Shown: positions 7,834 to 16,056, counted from the stretch's first letter. The stretch: DNA of 64,000 nt from DATKRB01 sp036501425 (GCA_036501425.1 DASYAI010000073.1:1-64000); one strand, 5' to 3'. The notes: generated by a model from the sequence alone, not told the origin. Translations and numbers: made by a program.

Positions 7834-8411
7834 ACGTCGTCGTGAGCAACCTGAAGGGTGGGGTCGGAAAGACCACGACGGCCGTCTACCTCGCCGCCGC
7901 GGCCGCCGAGCGCGCCCTCGGACCGGTGCTCCTGGTGGACGCCGATCGCCAGGCGTCGGCGGCGGAGTGGAGCGACCAGCACCCGCTGGACGGCGTCGAG
8001 CTGGTCGAGGCACCCTCGGAGCGCACGGTGCGTAAGGCGATGGCGGCTACCGAGGGCGTGGTGGTCGTCGACACCCCCCCGGGCGACGAGCGCATCGTGC
8101 GGGCGGCCATCGGCCTGGCCGACGCGGTGGTCATCCCGACCCGAGCCGGTGGGATCGAGTACACCCGGGTCGCGGCCACCCTCGAGCTGATCCCTTCGGA
8201 TATCCCGGCCGGGCTCGTGCTGTGCGCGGCCCGGCTCGGCACCAACGACCTGAACGAGGCGGTCGAATGGTGGACGGCCGAAAAGGTGCCGATCTGGGGC
8301 GTGGTGCCCGAGCGGGTCGGCATCGCCTCGGGGCCCGAGGCCCGCCTGCTGCGCGAGGGTCTGGCCGCCTACGACGAGGTGCTGCGCCGGGTCACCCGCC
8401 GGCGCCGCTGA
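7830..8411 (+). CDS. orphan ParA/MinD-type P-loop ATPase
   Basis: A 193-residue ATPase starting directly with MNVVVSNLKGGVGKTT, the deviant Walker A motif with both lysines. It is followed by LLVDADRQASAAEW (switch I region, about 37-50) and VVVVDTPPGDE (Walker B, about 76-86). At this length it is a minimal ParA without an N-terminal DNA-binding domain. No parB, parS-like site or chromosome-partition neighbour is present, so it is not the chromosomal segregation ParA. Minimal ParAs often position a cargo or act on plasmids. The ATG is chosen because the conserved P-loop begins 7 residues later and it overlaps the leader ORF stop. Confidence 0.85.
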   Translation: MNVVVSNLKGGVGKTTTAVYLAAAAAERALGPVLLVDADRQASAAEWSDQHPLDGVELVEAPSERTVRKAMAATEGVVVVDTPPGDERIVRAAIGLADAVVIPTRAGGIEYTRVAATLELIPSDIPAGLVLCAARLGTNDLNEAVEWWTAEKVPIWGVVPERVGIASGPEARLLREGLAAYDEVLRRVTRRRR

Positions 8412-8453
8412 AGCCGGCCGGGCGGGCTCCATCGCCCCGCCGCCCCTTCGCGG

Positions 8454-8861
8454 TCACTCGGGCCGGGGGCTGTCGTCCCGGGTGATGTGCGCGGCCACGT
8501 AGAGGCGGCCCTCCACCCGGATCGGCTGGAGCCGCGCCGCGATGGGGACGTGCTCGCCCTCGGCCGTCTCGGCCTCGGGGTAGAGGCCCGGGTCCATCTC
8601 GCGGTCCCGAGGCTCGGCCAGGTAGCCGCGCCGGTAGGCCTGGTGGCCCCAGCGTTTGTTGCTGGGCACGAGCATCTCGACGAACTCGCCGGCGATGTCC
8701 CCCGACTCCATCCCGAACAGCTCCTCGGCCGGACCGTTCAAGCCGAGGACGACCCCTTGGAAGTCGACGATGACGACGGCGGTCGTACCGGCGGTGAACT
8801 CGGGCACTTCGGCGAGCACCTCGGCGGGGATGTCCAGTGACGGGGACTCGGGCGTGGTCAA
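8454..8861 (-). CDS. single PAS-domain protein
   Basis: A 135-residue protein that is essentially one PAS domain. AVVIVDFQGVVLGLNGPAEELFG (about 28-50) is the typical PAS opening, with hydrophobic strands before and after, and VEMLVPSNKRWGHQAYRRGY around 61-80 matches the PAS linker of redox or ligand-sensing PAS modules. There is no output domain, so it must act on a separate partner, or it is a scavenged sensor. The TTG start is supported by CAGGAG 7 nt upstream (complement of 8869-8874). It lies downstream of tRNA-Pro on the same strand. Confidence 0.75.
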   Translation of the reverse strand: MTTPESPSLDIPAEVLAEVPEFTAGTTAVVIVDFQGVVLGLNGPAEELFGMESGDIAGEFVEMLVPSNKRWGHQAYRRGYLAEPRDREMDPGLYPEAETAEGEHVPIAARLQPIRVEGRLYVAAHITRDDSPRPE

Positions 8862-8981
8862 CTCGCTGCTCCTGTCTGGCTCGGCCGGCGCCCCGACCGC
8901 TCCTCGGAGCCCGGCGCGGGTCGGCGGCGGTTCGAGGCGGCGGCCCGGTCGGCCGGCGCCGACGAACCGCCCCCTTCGTGG

Positions 8982-9056
8982 TCGGGCTGCCCGGATTTGA
9001 ACCGGGGACCTCTGCGTCCCGAACGCAGCGCGCTAACCAAACTGCGCCACAGCCCG
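8982..9056 (-). tRNA. tRNA-Pro (anticodon CGG)
   Basis: The reverse strand folds as a complete 75-nt cloverleaf. The acceptor stem is CGGGCTG paired with CAGCCCG and the D arm is GCGCAGTTTGGTTAGCGC. The anticodon stem is CTGCG/CGCAG with loop TTCGGGA, giving anticodon CGG, which reads Pro codon CCG. The T arm contains GGTTCAAATCC and the discriminator base is A. CCA is not encoded. A TAGTCT hexamer (complement of 9093-9098) about 36 nt upstream is a possible -10. Confidence 0.93.
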
Positions 9057-9095
9057 TTGCTCGGCCCCGCCTGTCGAGCGGACCGGAGTGCAAGA

Positions 9096-10046
9096 CTACC
9101 TCGACCGGCTCCGATCGCTCACGGTCACCCCGGCGCCCTTGGGCTCGGGCCCGCGGGCCCGGGGCGGCGCGGCCCTGGCCCGCTCGACCGGGGTGTCCCC
9201 GGGCGCCTCGGCCCCCTGGCGCTCGGGCCGGGCGACCACCTTGGCGATGCGCCGTTTCTCCATCTCGACGACCTTCAGCTCCCAGCCGTTGCTCCGGAGG
9301 CTCTCGCCCTCCGCCGGGATGTGGCCCAAGCCGTCGAACATGAAGCCGCCCAGGGTGACGTACTGCCCTTCGGGGATGTCGATCCCGGTCAGGTCCCGGA
9401 TGTCGTCGACGCTGGCCCGCCCGTCGAGCAGCCACCGGTTGCGGTCGACACGTACGGCCGGCGCCTCGTCGCCGGCGTCGAACTCGTCCCGCAGATCACC
9501 GACCAGCGGCTCGAGGAGGTCCTTCACGGTCAGGACTCCCGCCGTCCCGCCGTACTCGTCGACCACCACGGCGAAGGCGCGCCGGGCGCGACGCATGGCG
9601 GCCAGGGCCTCGAGCACGCCCAGCGACTCGGGCACCACGTAGGCCGTCCGGAGCCGGCGCGAGATGTCCAGCGCGGTGGGCTCGCTCCGGCCGTCGGGCT
9701 CCGACAGCCGCCCGCTGCGGAAGAAGTCGTTCACGAAGAGGACGCCGACCAGGTCGTCGAGGTCGTCGCCGATCACCGGAAAGCAGCTGTGGCCCGACTC
9801 CCGCACCGCCCTGGCGACGTCCTCGGCCTGGACCGGAATGGTGAGGGCGACGACGTCGACGCGGGGCGTCATCACCTCGCGCACGTCGCGCTGGCGCAGG
9901 TCGGACAGGGCTTCGAGGATGAGCCGCTCCTGCTCGCCCGCCGATCCCTCCTCGTCCGCGGGCCCCTGCGGCTGGTCGGTGCGCTCGGTCCGCCGCCACC
10001 ACGCCCGTGGCGGCCCCGTTGGGGGCTTCGAACGTCGCCGGCGCAC
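9096..10046 (-). CDS. CBS-pair / CorC-HlyC domain protein
   Basis: A 316-residue soluble protein of the CorC/HlyC family. REVMTPRVDVVALTI (about 55-69) opens a CBS pair that extends to about residue 180, including VVDEYGGTAGVLTVKDLLEPLVGDL (hallmark DEYGGTAG). A CorC_HlyC C-terminal domain follows at 195-275. The membrane DUF21 domain found in full-length homologues is missing, so this is the soluble CorC form, which in other bacteria affects Mg2+/Co2+ export or partners with a membrane DUF21 protein. The tail past 275 is disordered and Pro/Arg-rich. It starts 8 bp after the receiver-domain gene, so the two are probably cotranscribed. Confidence 0.85.
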   Translation of the reverse strand: MRRRRSKPPTGPPRAWWRRTERTDQPQGPADEEGSAGEQERLILEALSDLRQRDVREVMTPRVDVVALTIPVQAEDVARAVRESGHSCFPVIGDDLDDLVGVLFVNDFFRSGRLSEPDGRSEPTALDISRRLRTAYVVPESLGVLEALAAMRRARRAFAVVVDEYGGTAGVLTVKDLLEPLVGDLRDEFDAGDEAPAVRVDRNRWLLDGRASVDDIRDLTGIDIPEGQYVTLGGFMFDGLGHIPAEGESLRSNGWELKVVEMEKRRIAKVVARPERQGAEAPGDTPVERARAAPPRARGPEPKGAGVTVSDRSRSR

Positions 10047-10054
10047 GACGCGCT

Positions 10055-10510
10055 TCAGGTGGCGCCGAGCGACCCGGCGGGAGGCGGGCTGCCCGAGCCG
10101 ACGAGCACCGGGACGGGGCGGTAGGACTCGTCCTCGTACGCCCCCCCGTCGAGCAGTGCCGCGGTGGCCCGGCGGAGCCGGATCGGGTCGAGCGGCTTCA
10201 CCAGCCAGCCCTCGGCCCCCGAGCGGCGGGCGAGGAAGACGTCGGGCCGCCGATCGAGCAGCATCAGCACCGCCACCGGCTCGACGTCGAGGTAGCTCTC
10301 GCGGAGCCGCAGCTCGAGGCAGACGGCCATCCCGCCCATGTTGCCCATCTGCAGGTCGACGATCACCAGTTCGGGCGAGAGCTGGCTCGCCAGCTCGAGG
10401 GCCTGGGGCCCCGAGGACGCCTCGACGATCGTCACCCGCGGGCTGCTCAGGACCGAGACGATCTCCGCCCGGACGCTGGGGGCGTCGCTGGCCACCACGA
10501 TGGTTGGCAC
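10055..10510 (-). CDS. stand-alone response-regulator receiver protein
   Basis: A 151-residue protein that is a single receiver domain. It has the expected phospho-acceptor Asp in ELVIVDLQMGNMGG (about 50-63), and Lys in WLVKPLDP near 103 fits the conserved beta5 lysine. The first acidic pocket is reduced to one residue (ASDAP). No histidine kinase or output domain is adjacent, so its partner must be elsewhere. It follows the ArsA-like pair by 9 bp on the same strand. A GTG three codons upstream (10519) is an alternative start: the TAACCT overlapping the upstream stop codon lies exactly 6 nt before it. Confidence 0.8.
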   Translation of the reverse strand: MPTIVVASDAPSVRAEIVSVLSSPRVTIVEASSGPQALELASQLSPELVIVDLQMGNMGGMAVCLELRLRESYLDVEPVAVLMLLDRRPDVFLARRSGAEGWLVKPLDPIRLRRATAALLDGGAYEDESYRPVPVLVGSGSPPPAGSLGAT

Positions 10511-10519
10511 ACGGTGAGG

Positions 10520-11752
10520 TTATCCGATGCCGTCGCGACCGGACGCGGGCCCTTCGCGGGCGATCGGACGTGAGTCGACGGGGGGCCCACCGGGCTGGTC
10601 GTCACCGGGTCCGAAGATCTGTCCGGCCACCGTGGCCAGGGCGTCGAGGTCGTGGACGTCGGAACCCTGCAAGAGGACGCGGCCGACCGGCGCCGGGGCC
10701 ATCTGGGCGACCAGCCCGGCCAGCGCCACCGCCTGCTCGTCGGCGATCGCGGTGAGCTCGGCGAGGTTGCGGACCAGTACCTCGAGGTCGCCGCCTGCCG
10801 CGGCCCCGCCGGCCCCGCCGGCGCCGCCGACACCTGACGCGACCCCGCGGGCACCGGCACCGCCAACGGGAGGGGGGCCACCCGAGGTCTGGTCGAAGCG
10901 GGGTTGCAGCCGGTTCACCACCAGCGCGGCGGGCGAGATGTGGCGGTCGGCTAGGCGTTCGGCGAAGTAGGTCGCCTCGGCCACCGCATCGGGCCGGGGC
11001 GAGGTGACGACCACGAAGGCGGTGGTCGGATCGGTGAGCATCTGGTGGACGGCCGCCGCCCGGGCCCGGAAGCCCTCCTCCATGCCCTCGAAGGCCTGAA
11101 AGAACGCCACCGCGTCCTGGACGATCTCGGCGCCGGCCACGGTCGAGATGGTCCGCAGCAGCGCCCGGGTGGCCACGCTGACCGCCCGGAGATAGGCCTT
11201 GGTCGGGAGCAGCAGGGCTCGGAAGAGGCGGTTGCCCAGAAAGTGGGTCAGCCGCTGCGGGGCGTCGAGGAGGTCGAGGGCGCTCCGGCTGGGGGGGGTG
11301 TCCACCACCACGACGTCGTAGTCGCCCGAGGCGGTCAGCTCGTAGAGCTTCTCCATCGCCATGTACTCCTGGGTGCCCGACAGGGCGCCGGCCAGGTTCT
11401 GGTAGACGCGGTTGGCGCGGATGGCCGCCACCTGCTCGGACGAGCGGGCGTAGCGCTCGACGAGGTCGTCGAACGTGCCCTTGGTGTCGAGCATCAGGGC
11501 GTCGAGCTGGCCGGGCCACGGACCCTCCACCCGGGTGGGCACGTTGGAGAGCGCCTCGAGACCGAGCGAATCGGCCAGGCGCCGGGCCGGGTCGACCGTC
11601 ACGACGCACGCCCGCCGGCCGAGCGCAGCCCCCCGCAGGGCGACCGCAGCCGACACCGTGGTCTTGCCCACCCCGCCGGGTCCGCAGCACACCACCACCC
11701 GGCGCCCGGCGGCCAGGGCGCCAAGGGCGCCGAACTGCCCCCCGGCACTCAC
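10520..11752 (-). CDS. ArsA/Get3-like ATPase, second subunit lacking the signature lysine
   Basis: A 410-residue ArsA/GET3-family ATPase. The Walker A region reads GPGGVGKTT (24-32): the catalytic Lys is present but the family's signature Lys at the second position is Pro. VVVVDTPPSRSALDLLDAP near 160 is Walker B/switch II. From memory, M. tuberculosis Rv3680 has the same kind of change while its partner Rv3679 keeps the motif, so this subunit probably pairs with the upstream one as an asymmetric heterodimer. The Gly/Ala-rich stretch near 310-335 is a low-complexity linker. The GTG start overlaps the stop of the upstream ATPase (GTGA), which decides it over longer in-frame options. Arsenite transport is unlikely without arsB-type genes nearby. 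Confidence 0.82.
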   Translation of the reverse strand: MSAGGQFGALGALAAGRRVVVCCGPGGVGKTTVSAAVALRGAALGRRACVVTVDPARRLADSLGLEALSNVPTRVEGPWPGQLDALMLDTKGTFDDLVERYARSSEQVAAIRANRVYQNLAGALSGTQEYMAMEKLYELTASGDYDVVVVDTPPSRSALDLLDAPQRLTHFLGNRLFRALLLPTKAYLRAVSVATRALLRTISTVAGAEIVQDAVAFFQAFEGMEEGFRARAAAVHQMLTDPTTAFVVVTSPRPDAVAEATYFAERLADRHISPAALVVNRLQPRFDQTSGGPPPVGGAGARGVASGVGGAGGAGGAAAGGDLEVLVRNLAELTAIADEQAVALAGLVAQMAPAPVGRVLLQGSDVHDLDALATVAGQIFGPGDDQPGGPPVDSRPIAREGPASGRDGIG

Positions 11753-12735
11753 GTGCTCGCCAGCTCGGGCGCCAGGGCGTCGACCTCGGCGGCCAGGGCG
11801 TCGGCCAGCACCGCCAGCTCGGCCGGCCCCACCGAGCCGCTGAGCAGAGCCGGCAGGCGCAGCTGGGGCAGCGGCAGCTCTCGGGCGAGGCGGTCGACCT
11901 GCTCGGCCTGCAGCTCGGCGCGCCGCAGCCGGAACAGCCTCGCCGCCTCCAGCGCGTGCAGCTCCGCCGGGTCGACGTGCACCCCGGCTGCCCGGGCCGC
12001 TTCGGCCGCGGGGACCCCGAGCCCGGGGGTCAGGGCGGTCAACCCGTTCACCACCACTGGCCCGAGGCGAACTCCGGCGCGGTCCTCGACCAGATAGGCG
12101 GCTTCGATGGTCTCGCTGACCGGCATCTCCTCGGGGAGGGTCACCAGGATCACCTGGCACCGGGCCGGGTCAGCGAGCAGCGCCGCCACCTCGGTGGCCT
12201 GGGTCCGCACCGGGCCACCCCGGGCCACGCCGAGGAGGCCCCGGGCCGAGGTCAAGAAGGTCACGGCGTGGCCGGTCGCCGGGGCGTCGAGCACCACCAG
12301 GTCGGCTACCTGGTCCTGCTCGAGCCGCTTGACCTTGCCGAGCACGAGGACGTCGCGGATGCCGGGGATGGCGGTGGCGACGATGTCGAGCACCCCGCTC
12401 GAGACCAGGCGCTTGGAGACCCGCCGCAGTCCGTGGTCGGCCAGATACTCGAGCAGGGCGTCGTCGGGGGTGATCCGCCGGGCCCGCACGACCGCCCCGC
12501 CCCCGGCCGCCCCGCCCCCGGCCCGGTAGAGGTCGGACTCGTCGTAGCCCAGGGCTTCGCTGCCGCCGAACGCCTCGCCGATGCCCGGCCGGCCCTCCAA
12601 CTCGACGATGAGCACCGACAGGCCGGCATCGGCCGCCATCCGTCCGAGCGCCGCCACCACCGTGCTCTTGCCGACGCCGCCCTTCCCGGCCACCACGACC
12701 ACCCGGCTCTGTCGGCAGAACGCGGCGATCTCCAT
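11749..12735 (-). CDS. ArsA/Get3-like ATPase, first subunit
   Basis: A 328-residue ATPase of the ArsA/GET3 family with an intact deviant Walker A motif, AGKGGVGKST (16-25), including the signature Lys18. LIVELEGRPGIGEAFGG (42-58) is the switch I region and DLVVLDAPATGHAVTFL around 148-164 the Walker B/A-loop. It is the upstream member of a two-ATPase operon resembling Rv3679-Rv3680 of mycobacteria, where the pair is thought to act as a bacterial Get3-like complex. Linked genes here are a receiver protein, a CorC-like protein and a divergent WhiB. The ATG is preceded by TACGCT 8 nt upstream and has no ribosome site, so the mRNA may be leaderless. Confidence 0.85.
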   Translation of the reverse strand: MEIAAFCRQSRVVVVAGKGGVGKSTVVAALGRMAADAGLSVLIVELEGRPGIGEAFGGSEALGYDESDLYRAGGGAAGGGAVVRARRITPDDALLEYLADHGLRRVSKRLVSSGVLDIVATAIPGIRDVLVLGKVKRLEQDQVADLVVLDAPATGHAVTFLTSARGLLGVARGGPVRTQATEVAALLADPARCQVILVTLPEEMPVSETIEAAYLVEDRAGVRLGPVVVNGLTALTPGLGVPAAEAARAAGVHVDPAELHALEAARLFRLRRAELQAEQVDRLARELPLPQLRLPALLSGSVGPAELAVLADALAAEVDALAPELAST

Positions 12736-12743
12736 CCGTGGTC

Positions 12744-12749
12744 AGCGTA
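12744..12749 (-). promoter_or_regulatory. -10 element (TACGCT) for the ArsA/Get3-like operon
   Basis: On the reverse strand TACGCT ends 8 nt before the ATG at 12735, with no Shine-Dalgarno sequence in between. This fits a leaderless transcript covering the ATPase pair, the receiver gene and the corC-like gene. Confidence 0.4.
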
Positions 12750-12864
12750 GCGTCGGGTGGGGGACGCGGGCCGGTGGAGGCGGCGAACCCCCTGGTCGTG
12801 CTACTTGTTTGTTGCGCGAGGCCAGGGCTACCCTGGCCAGGGTAAGGGGGAGGGGGTTGGGTAC

Positions 12865-13131
12865 ATGGTTGCGATCCGGTCGGTAGGGGAGCTGTGGCAG
12901 GCCAAGGCGGCCTGCCGGGGGCCGCAGGCGGCGGCGTTCTTTCCGCCGAGTCATGTCGAGCGCAAGGAAGAGAAGGCCAGCCGTGAGGCGCGGGCGAAGG
13001 CGATCTGCGCCGACTGCCACGTACGGCGGGACTGCCTCGAGTACGCCGTCCGCATCCGTGAGCCGCACGGCATCTGGGGCGGGCTGAACGAGACCGAGCG
13101 CAAGGTTCTGATCGAGCGGCGAGCGGGCTGA
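12865..13131 (+). CDS. WhiB-family [4Fe-4S] transcriptional regulator
   Basis: An 88-residue WhiB-like protein. The four cluster ligands are Cys17, Cys48, Cys51 and Cys57 (ICADCHVRRDC), followed by the family turn GIWGGLNE and a basic ERKVLIERR tail that contacts DNA or the sigma factor. WhiB proteins bind the primary sigma factor and respond to redox or NO. The ATG at 12865 is chosen over an in-frame upstream ATG because AAGGGGGAGGGGG precedes it and the family starts close to the first Cys. It is divergent from the ArsA/Get3-like pair across 129 bp. I recall whiB4 flanking Rv3679-Rv3680, which suggests but does not prove this is the WhiB4 orthologue. Confidence 0.92.
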   Translation: MVAIRSVGELWQAKAACRGPQAAAFFPPSHVERKEEKASREARAKAICADCHVRRDCLEYAVRIREPHGIWGGLNETERKVLIERRAG

Positions 13132-13141
13132 GCAAGCCGGG

Positions 13142-13158
13142 CGGGCCGATCGGGCCCG
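13142..13158. terminator. hairpin between convergent whiB and VKOR genes
   Basis: CGGGCC (13142-13147) pairs with GGCCCG (13153-13158) around a GATCG loop in the 49-bp gap between convergent genes. There is no U-tract, so this is a weak candidate. Confidence 0.3.
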
Positions 13159-13180
13159 GCGGAGCTGGGCTCGGGGCGGC

Positions 13181-13714
13181 TCAGGCGCGCCGGCGGGTCT
13201 GGTCGCCCCAGCCCAGCATCCGGGGCGTGGTGGCCACCACGGTGACGAAGAGCACGAAGGTCACCGCGTGGACTGCCGTGCACCAGATGCAGATGTTGTC
13301 GATGATGATCAGCTCGGCCGAGACGAGATAGAGGGCGAACGCCATCCCAACGATCACCATCGCGAGGCGCGCCACGTGGAGCCGCCGGTCCGGGCTCCTC
13401 CAGGCGGGGGGCACCGTTATGGCGGTCATCGCGAGGTAGAAGGCGAGCCCGAGCACGGCCACCGGCATCCCGAGGAAGTGGGACTGGGCGCTGGTCGTGA
13501 CCTTGGCGCAATTGATGAGTCCCTGGTCCGAGCAGACGAGGGCCTGGGTGCCGACGAAGTGGGCGACGGTCAGGTATACCGAGATCCCGAGCCCGGCCAG
13601 CGAGAACGCCAGGCTCAGTGCTACAGCCGAGCGGGGGGCCGGCTCTTCGAGCCCCTGGTTGAGGCCGCCTCGCCCGAGCAACGCGCTCAGGGTCGACCGC
13701 ACGTCGGACTGCAC
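13181..13714 (-). CDS. vitamin K epoxide reductase (VKOR) family membrane protein
   Basis: A 177-residue membrane protein with four or more hydrophobic segments and the bacterial VKOR features. CSDQGLINCAKVTTS (about 60-75) holds the two shuttle cysteines in the periplasmic loop. IDNICIWCTAVHAVTF near 140 holds the CxxC active site that passes electrons to quinone. Bacterial VKORs reoxidise a DsbA-like partner and so drive disulfide formation outside the membrane. The gene just upstream (13726-14937) encodes a membrane-anchored CxxC thioredoxin-fold protein, a plausible partner. The start is uncertain: GTG at 13714 (used) or GTG at 13702; neither has a strong ribosome site. Confidence 0.88.
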   Translation of the reverse strand: MQSDVRSTLSALLGRGGLNQGLEEPAPRSAVALSLAFSLAGLGISVYLTVAHFVGTQALVCSDQGLINCAKVTTSAQSHFLGMPVAVLGLAFYLAMTAITVPPAWRSPDRRLHVARLAMVIVGMAFALYLVSAELIIIDNICIWCTAVHAVTFVLFVTVVATTPRMLGWGDQTRRRA

Positions 13715-13725
13715 TGGTGGACCGG

Positions 13726-14937
13726 TCAGCTCGTCAGCTTGAGGGCCTTGGAGGCCTCGCTCACGCCCTTGCTCTTGCACACCGCCGCCGGCTGGGCCCC
13801 ATCGGCGGCGCACACGGCCGCCGACAGGTAGTTGGACGAGGCGATGATCGCCTGGGTGACCGGGTTCGTCGGGTCGTCGAGGCCCGAGACGATCTGCTGG
13901 CGGCTCAGGTTCTGGAGGATCGACGGGCTGTACTGCGACGACTGGTACACGAAGACCTTGTTCCCGATGTCGACGAACGGGATCCCGACCTGGCTGTTGT
14001 CGGTCACCCCGGGAAGGTACTTGCTCGAGTAATAGGTGCTGATCAGTTTCTGGTCCGCCTTGGTGAGCGGCTGGAGCTGCGTGTAGTAGCCCGTCGCGGT
14101 GTCGGGGATGTTGCTGTAGTGCTCGACCGCGTTCAGCCCGATGTAGGTGCTGTTCAGCGAGGTCTTGTAGAAGGTGAAGGTCTGGGTGTTGGGATCGATG
14201 TCCGAGGACGAGGACGACATCTCCCCGAGTCCGCTGAAGGTGCCGAAGCGCGCCAACGAGGTGACGATGGCCCACCGCTCGGCGGCGCAGTAGGGGCAGA
14301 ACTCCCCACCCAGGTAGAAGACGCCCGGTTTGCCATCCACGGTCAGCGACGGCGTGCCGCTCACCGCGGTGGGTGCGGTGACGGGCGCCGCAGTCGAGGT
14401 GACGCCGACCTTGTCGTACACCGAGGTCGGGATGGATTGGAGGGACTGGACCATGGAGGCCGGAACCGGGGTGAACTGCGTCGGGCCGCCGGTCGAGGTC
14501 GGGGTGTTGGAGTGGGTCACGTTGACGATCACCAGCACGGCGACCACCACGATCACCACCCCGACCGCCCCCCAGGTGAACAGCGTGGAGCGCGATCGCC
14601 CTCGCCAGCCGCCGGCGGAGCTGCTCGCCCTGGCGCCCCCCGTCGCGGCCCGTCCCCCGCCCGCAGGGCCTCGTTGACCGTTGCGCCCCGCGCTTCCGGC
14701 GGTCCCAGGGCGCTGACCTCGCCCGTTGGCCCCACCGGTGCCGCCGCCGGGGCGCGAGCGCGGGTCGCGTGACTTGTCGGGCTCGGCCTGCGCCGGTCGT
14801 CGTGCTCCCGGGGCGCGCTTGGAGCTGGTCCCTACCGACCGGGCGGCCTGCTTCCCCGAGACCGCCCGGCTCTGGCGGCGGCTCGCTTCTTTGTCCGACG
14901 CCGACCGACCTCCGGTCGGGTTCCTGTCGTCTGGCAT
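13726..14937 (-). CDS. membrane-anchored DUF929-type thioredoxin-fold protein
   Basis: A 403-residue protein. Residues 1-115 are basic, disordered and Gly/Arg/Ser-rich, followed by one transmembrane helix at about 122-143 (VGVVIVVVAVLVIVNV) and a large extracytoplasmic domain. VFYLGGEFCPYCAAERWAI around 210-228 is a thioredoxin-type CPYC active site in the setting typical of DUF929. The C-terminal part has two more cysteines (AAVCAADGAQPAAVCKSK) that may form a disulfide. The stop is 11 bp from the VKOR start, suggesting an oxidative folding pair. The long basic cytoplasmic tail is unusual for a thiol oxidoreductase and may bind nucleic acid or simply be a low-complexity expansion. Confidence 0.8.
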   Translation of the reverse strand: MPDDRNPTGGRSASDKEASRRQSRAVSGKQAARSVGTSSKRAPGARRPAQAEPDKSRDPRSRPGGGTGGANGRGQRPGTAGSAGRNGQRGPAGGGRAATGGARASSSAGGWRGRSRSTLFTWGAVGVVIVVVAVLVIVNVTHSNTPTSTGGPTQFTPVPASMVQSLQSIPTSVYDKVGVTSTAAPVTAPTAVSGTPSLTVDGKPGVFYLGGEFCPYCAAERWAIVTSLARFGTFSGLGEMSSSSSDIDPNTQTFTFYKTSLNSTYIGLNAVEHYSNIPDTATGYYTQLQPLTKADQKLISTYYSSKYLPGVTDNSQVGIPFVDIGNKVFVYQSSQYSPSILQNLSRQQIVSGLDDPTNPVTQAIIASSNYLSAAVCAADGAQPAAVCKSKGVSEASKALKLTS

Positions 14938-15068
14938 TGCGCGGGCGCTCTCCTCCCGGTTCGCGGTATTCGGACGGACCGGCGCCGAGGCCGTTCATGC
15001 TGCTCGGACGGCGCGTCGCCAGCGTAGACGAGGGGCCGCGCCACGGGGGGTCGGACCCCCGATGGCGG

Positions 15069-15074
15069 TAGCCT
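15069..15074 (+). promoter_or_regulatory. -10 element (TAGCCT) for a leaderless start
   Basis: TAGCCT ends 7 nt before the ATG at 15082. No Shine-Dalgarno sequence and no recognisable -35 are present. Confidence 0.45.
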
Positions 15075-15081
15075 CCGGGCG

Positions 15082-16056
15082 ATGGCCCGTCCGAGTCTGC
15101 CGGTACGAGAACCGGGTGCCGAGCCGCCCGCGACCGGCCTGCCGGTCGTGCCCCGCCCCGCCGCCACCTTGCTGGTGGTGCGCGACCGGCCCGCGCCCGC
15201 CGCCCGGCCGGGCGAGGCCGACCGCGTCGCCGACACCGTCGTCTCCGGTGGGCTGGAGGTCCTGATGGTGCGGCGCAGCGAGCGGGCCGACTTCGTGGGC
15301 GGAGCCCACGTGTTCCCCGGGGGCGGGGTGGACCCGACCGACGACGTGGCGACGGCCGGACCCGAGGTCGCGGCGCTGTCCGACGAGGTGGCCTCGGCCG
15401 TGCTCGGGCTGGCCCCCGGCGGCCGGGCCTATTGGGTGGCCGCCCTGCGCGAGTGCTTCGAGGAGGCCGGCGTGCTGCTGGCATATCGCGGGTCCGGGCG
15501 CTCGGCGATGCTCTCCTTCGAGCGGGACGAGGAGCGGGCGCGCTACGAGGACCTGCGGCGCGAGGTGAACGCCGGGCGACTGTCGTTCCTCGATCTGTGC
15601 CGGGGCGAGGGCCTCCAGCTGGCCCTCGACCGGGTCCACTATTTCGCTCACTGGGTCACGCCGGCCGGCTCGCCCCGGCGCTACGACACCCGGTTCTTCG
15701 TGACCCTCGCACCCCATGGGCAGTCGCCGCGCCGCGACGACCGCGAGATCGTCGACGAGGTCTGGATCTCGCCCGAGGAGGCCCTCCGGCGCCATCGGGC
15801 GGGGGAGATCGACGTGGTGCTCCCGACCGCCCGCTGCCTGAGCGCCATCAGCGGCTTTCCGAGTGCCGGCGCGCTCGTCGAGGCCGTGCGGCGTGCCGGG
15901 GGCGCCGGGGCGGCCGAGGTCGCCGGCCACGAGCGGGGGGCCGAGCCGCCCCGCCCGTCGGGCCCTCCTCTCATGGTCAGGGACTTCCACGGCGCGAGGG
16001 TCGTGCTGCCCGGCGACCCTCCCGGGGCAGCCGGCTTGCCTCCCCGCCTCCGGTGA
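15082..16056 (+). CDS. Nudix hydrolase, NUDT19/CoA-diphosphatase-like
   Basis: A 324-residue Nudix protein. HVFPGGGVDPTDD (about 77-89) is the start of the Nudix helix region and AALRECFEEAGVLLA (about 120-134) supplies the RExxEE core. A long insertion lies between the two halves of the Nudix box, and the extra C-terminal part (220-324) is typical of the NUDT7/NUDT19 group that hydrolyses CoA or acyl-CoA diphosphates. Substrate is therefore inferred. The gene overlaps the next one by GTGA, so the two are translated together. The start is fixed by the leaderless promoter; the N-terminal 30 residues are Pro-rich. Confidence 0.85.
   Translation: MARPSLPVREPGAEPPATGLPVVPRPAATLLVVRDRPAPAARPGEADRVADTVVSGGLEVLMVRRSERADFVGGAHVFPGGGVDPTDDVATAGPEVAALSDEVASAVLGLAPGGRAYWVAALRECFEEAGVLLAYRGSGRSAMLSFERDEERARYEDLRREVNAGRLSFLDLCRGEGLQLALDRVHYFAHWVTPAGSPRRYDTRFFVTLAPHGQSPRRDDREIVDEVWISPEEALRRHRAGEIDVVLPTARCLSAISGFPSAGALVEAVRRAGGAGAAEVAGHERGAEPPRPSGPPLMVRDFHGARVVLPGDPPGAAGLPPRLR

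Noticed and set aside
10055..12735. Arsenic resistance operon
   Set aside because: ArsA-like ATPases are present but no arsB/acr3, arsC or arsR is nearby, and the pair fits the Get3-like Rv3679-Rv3680 type better.
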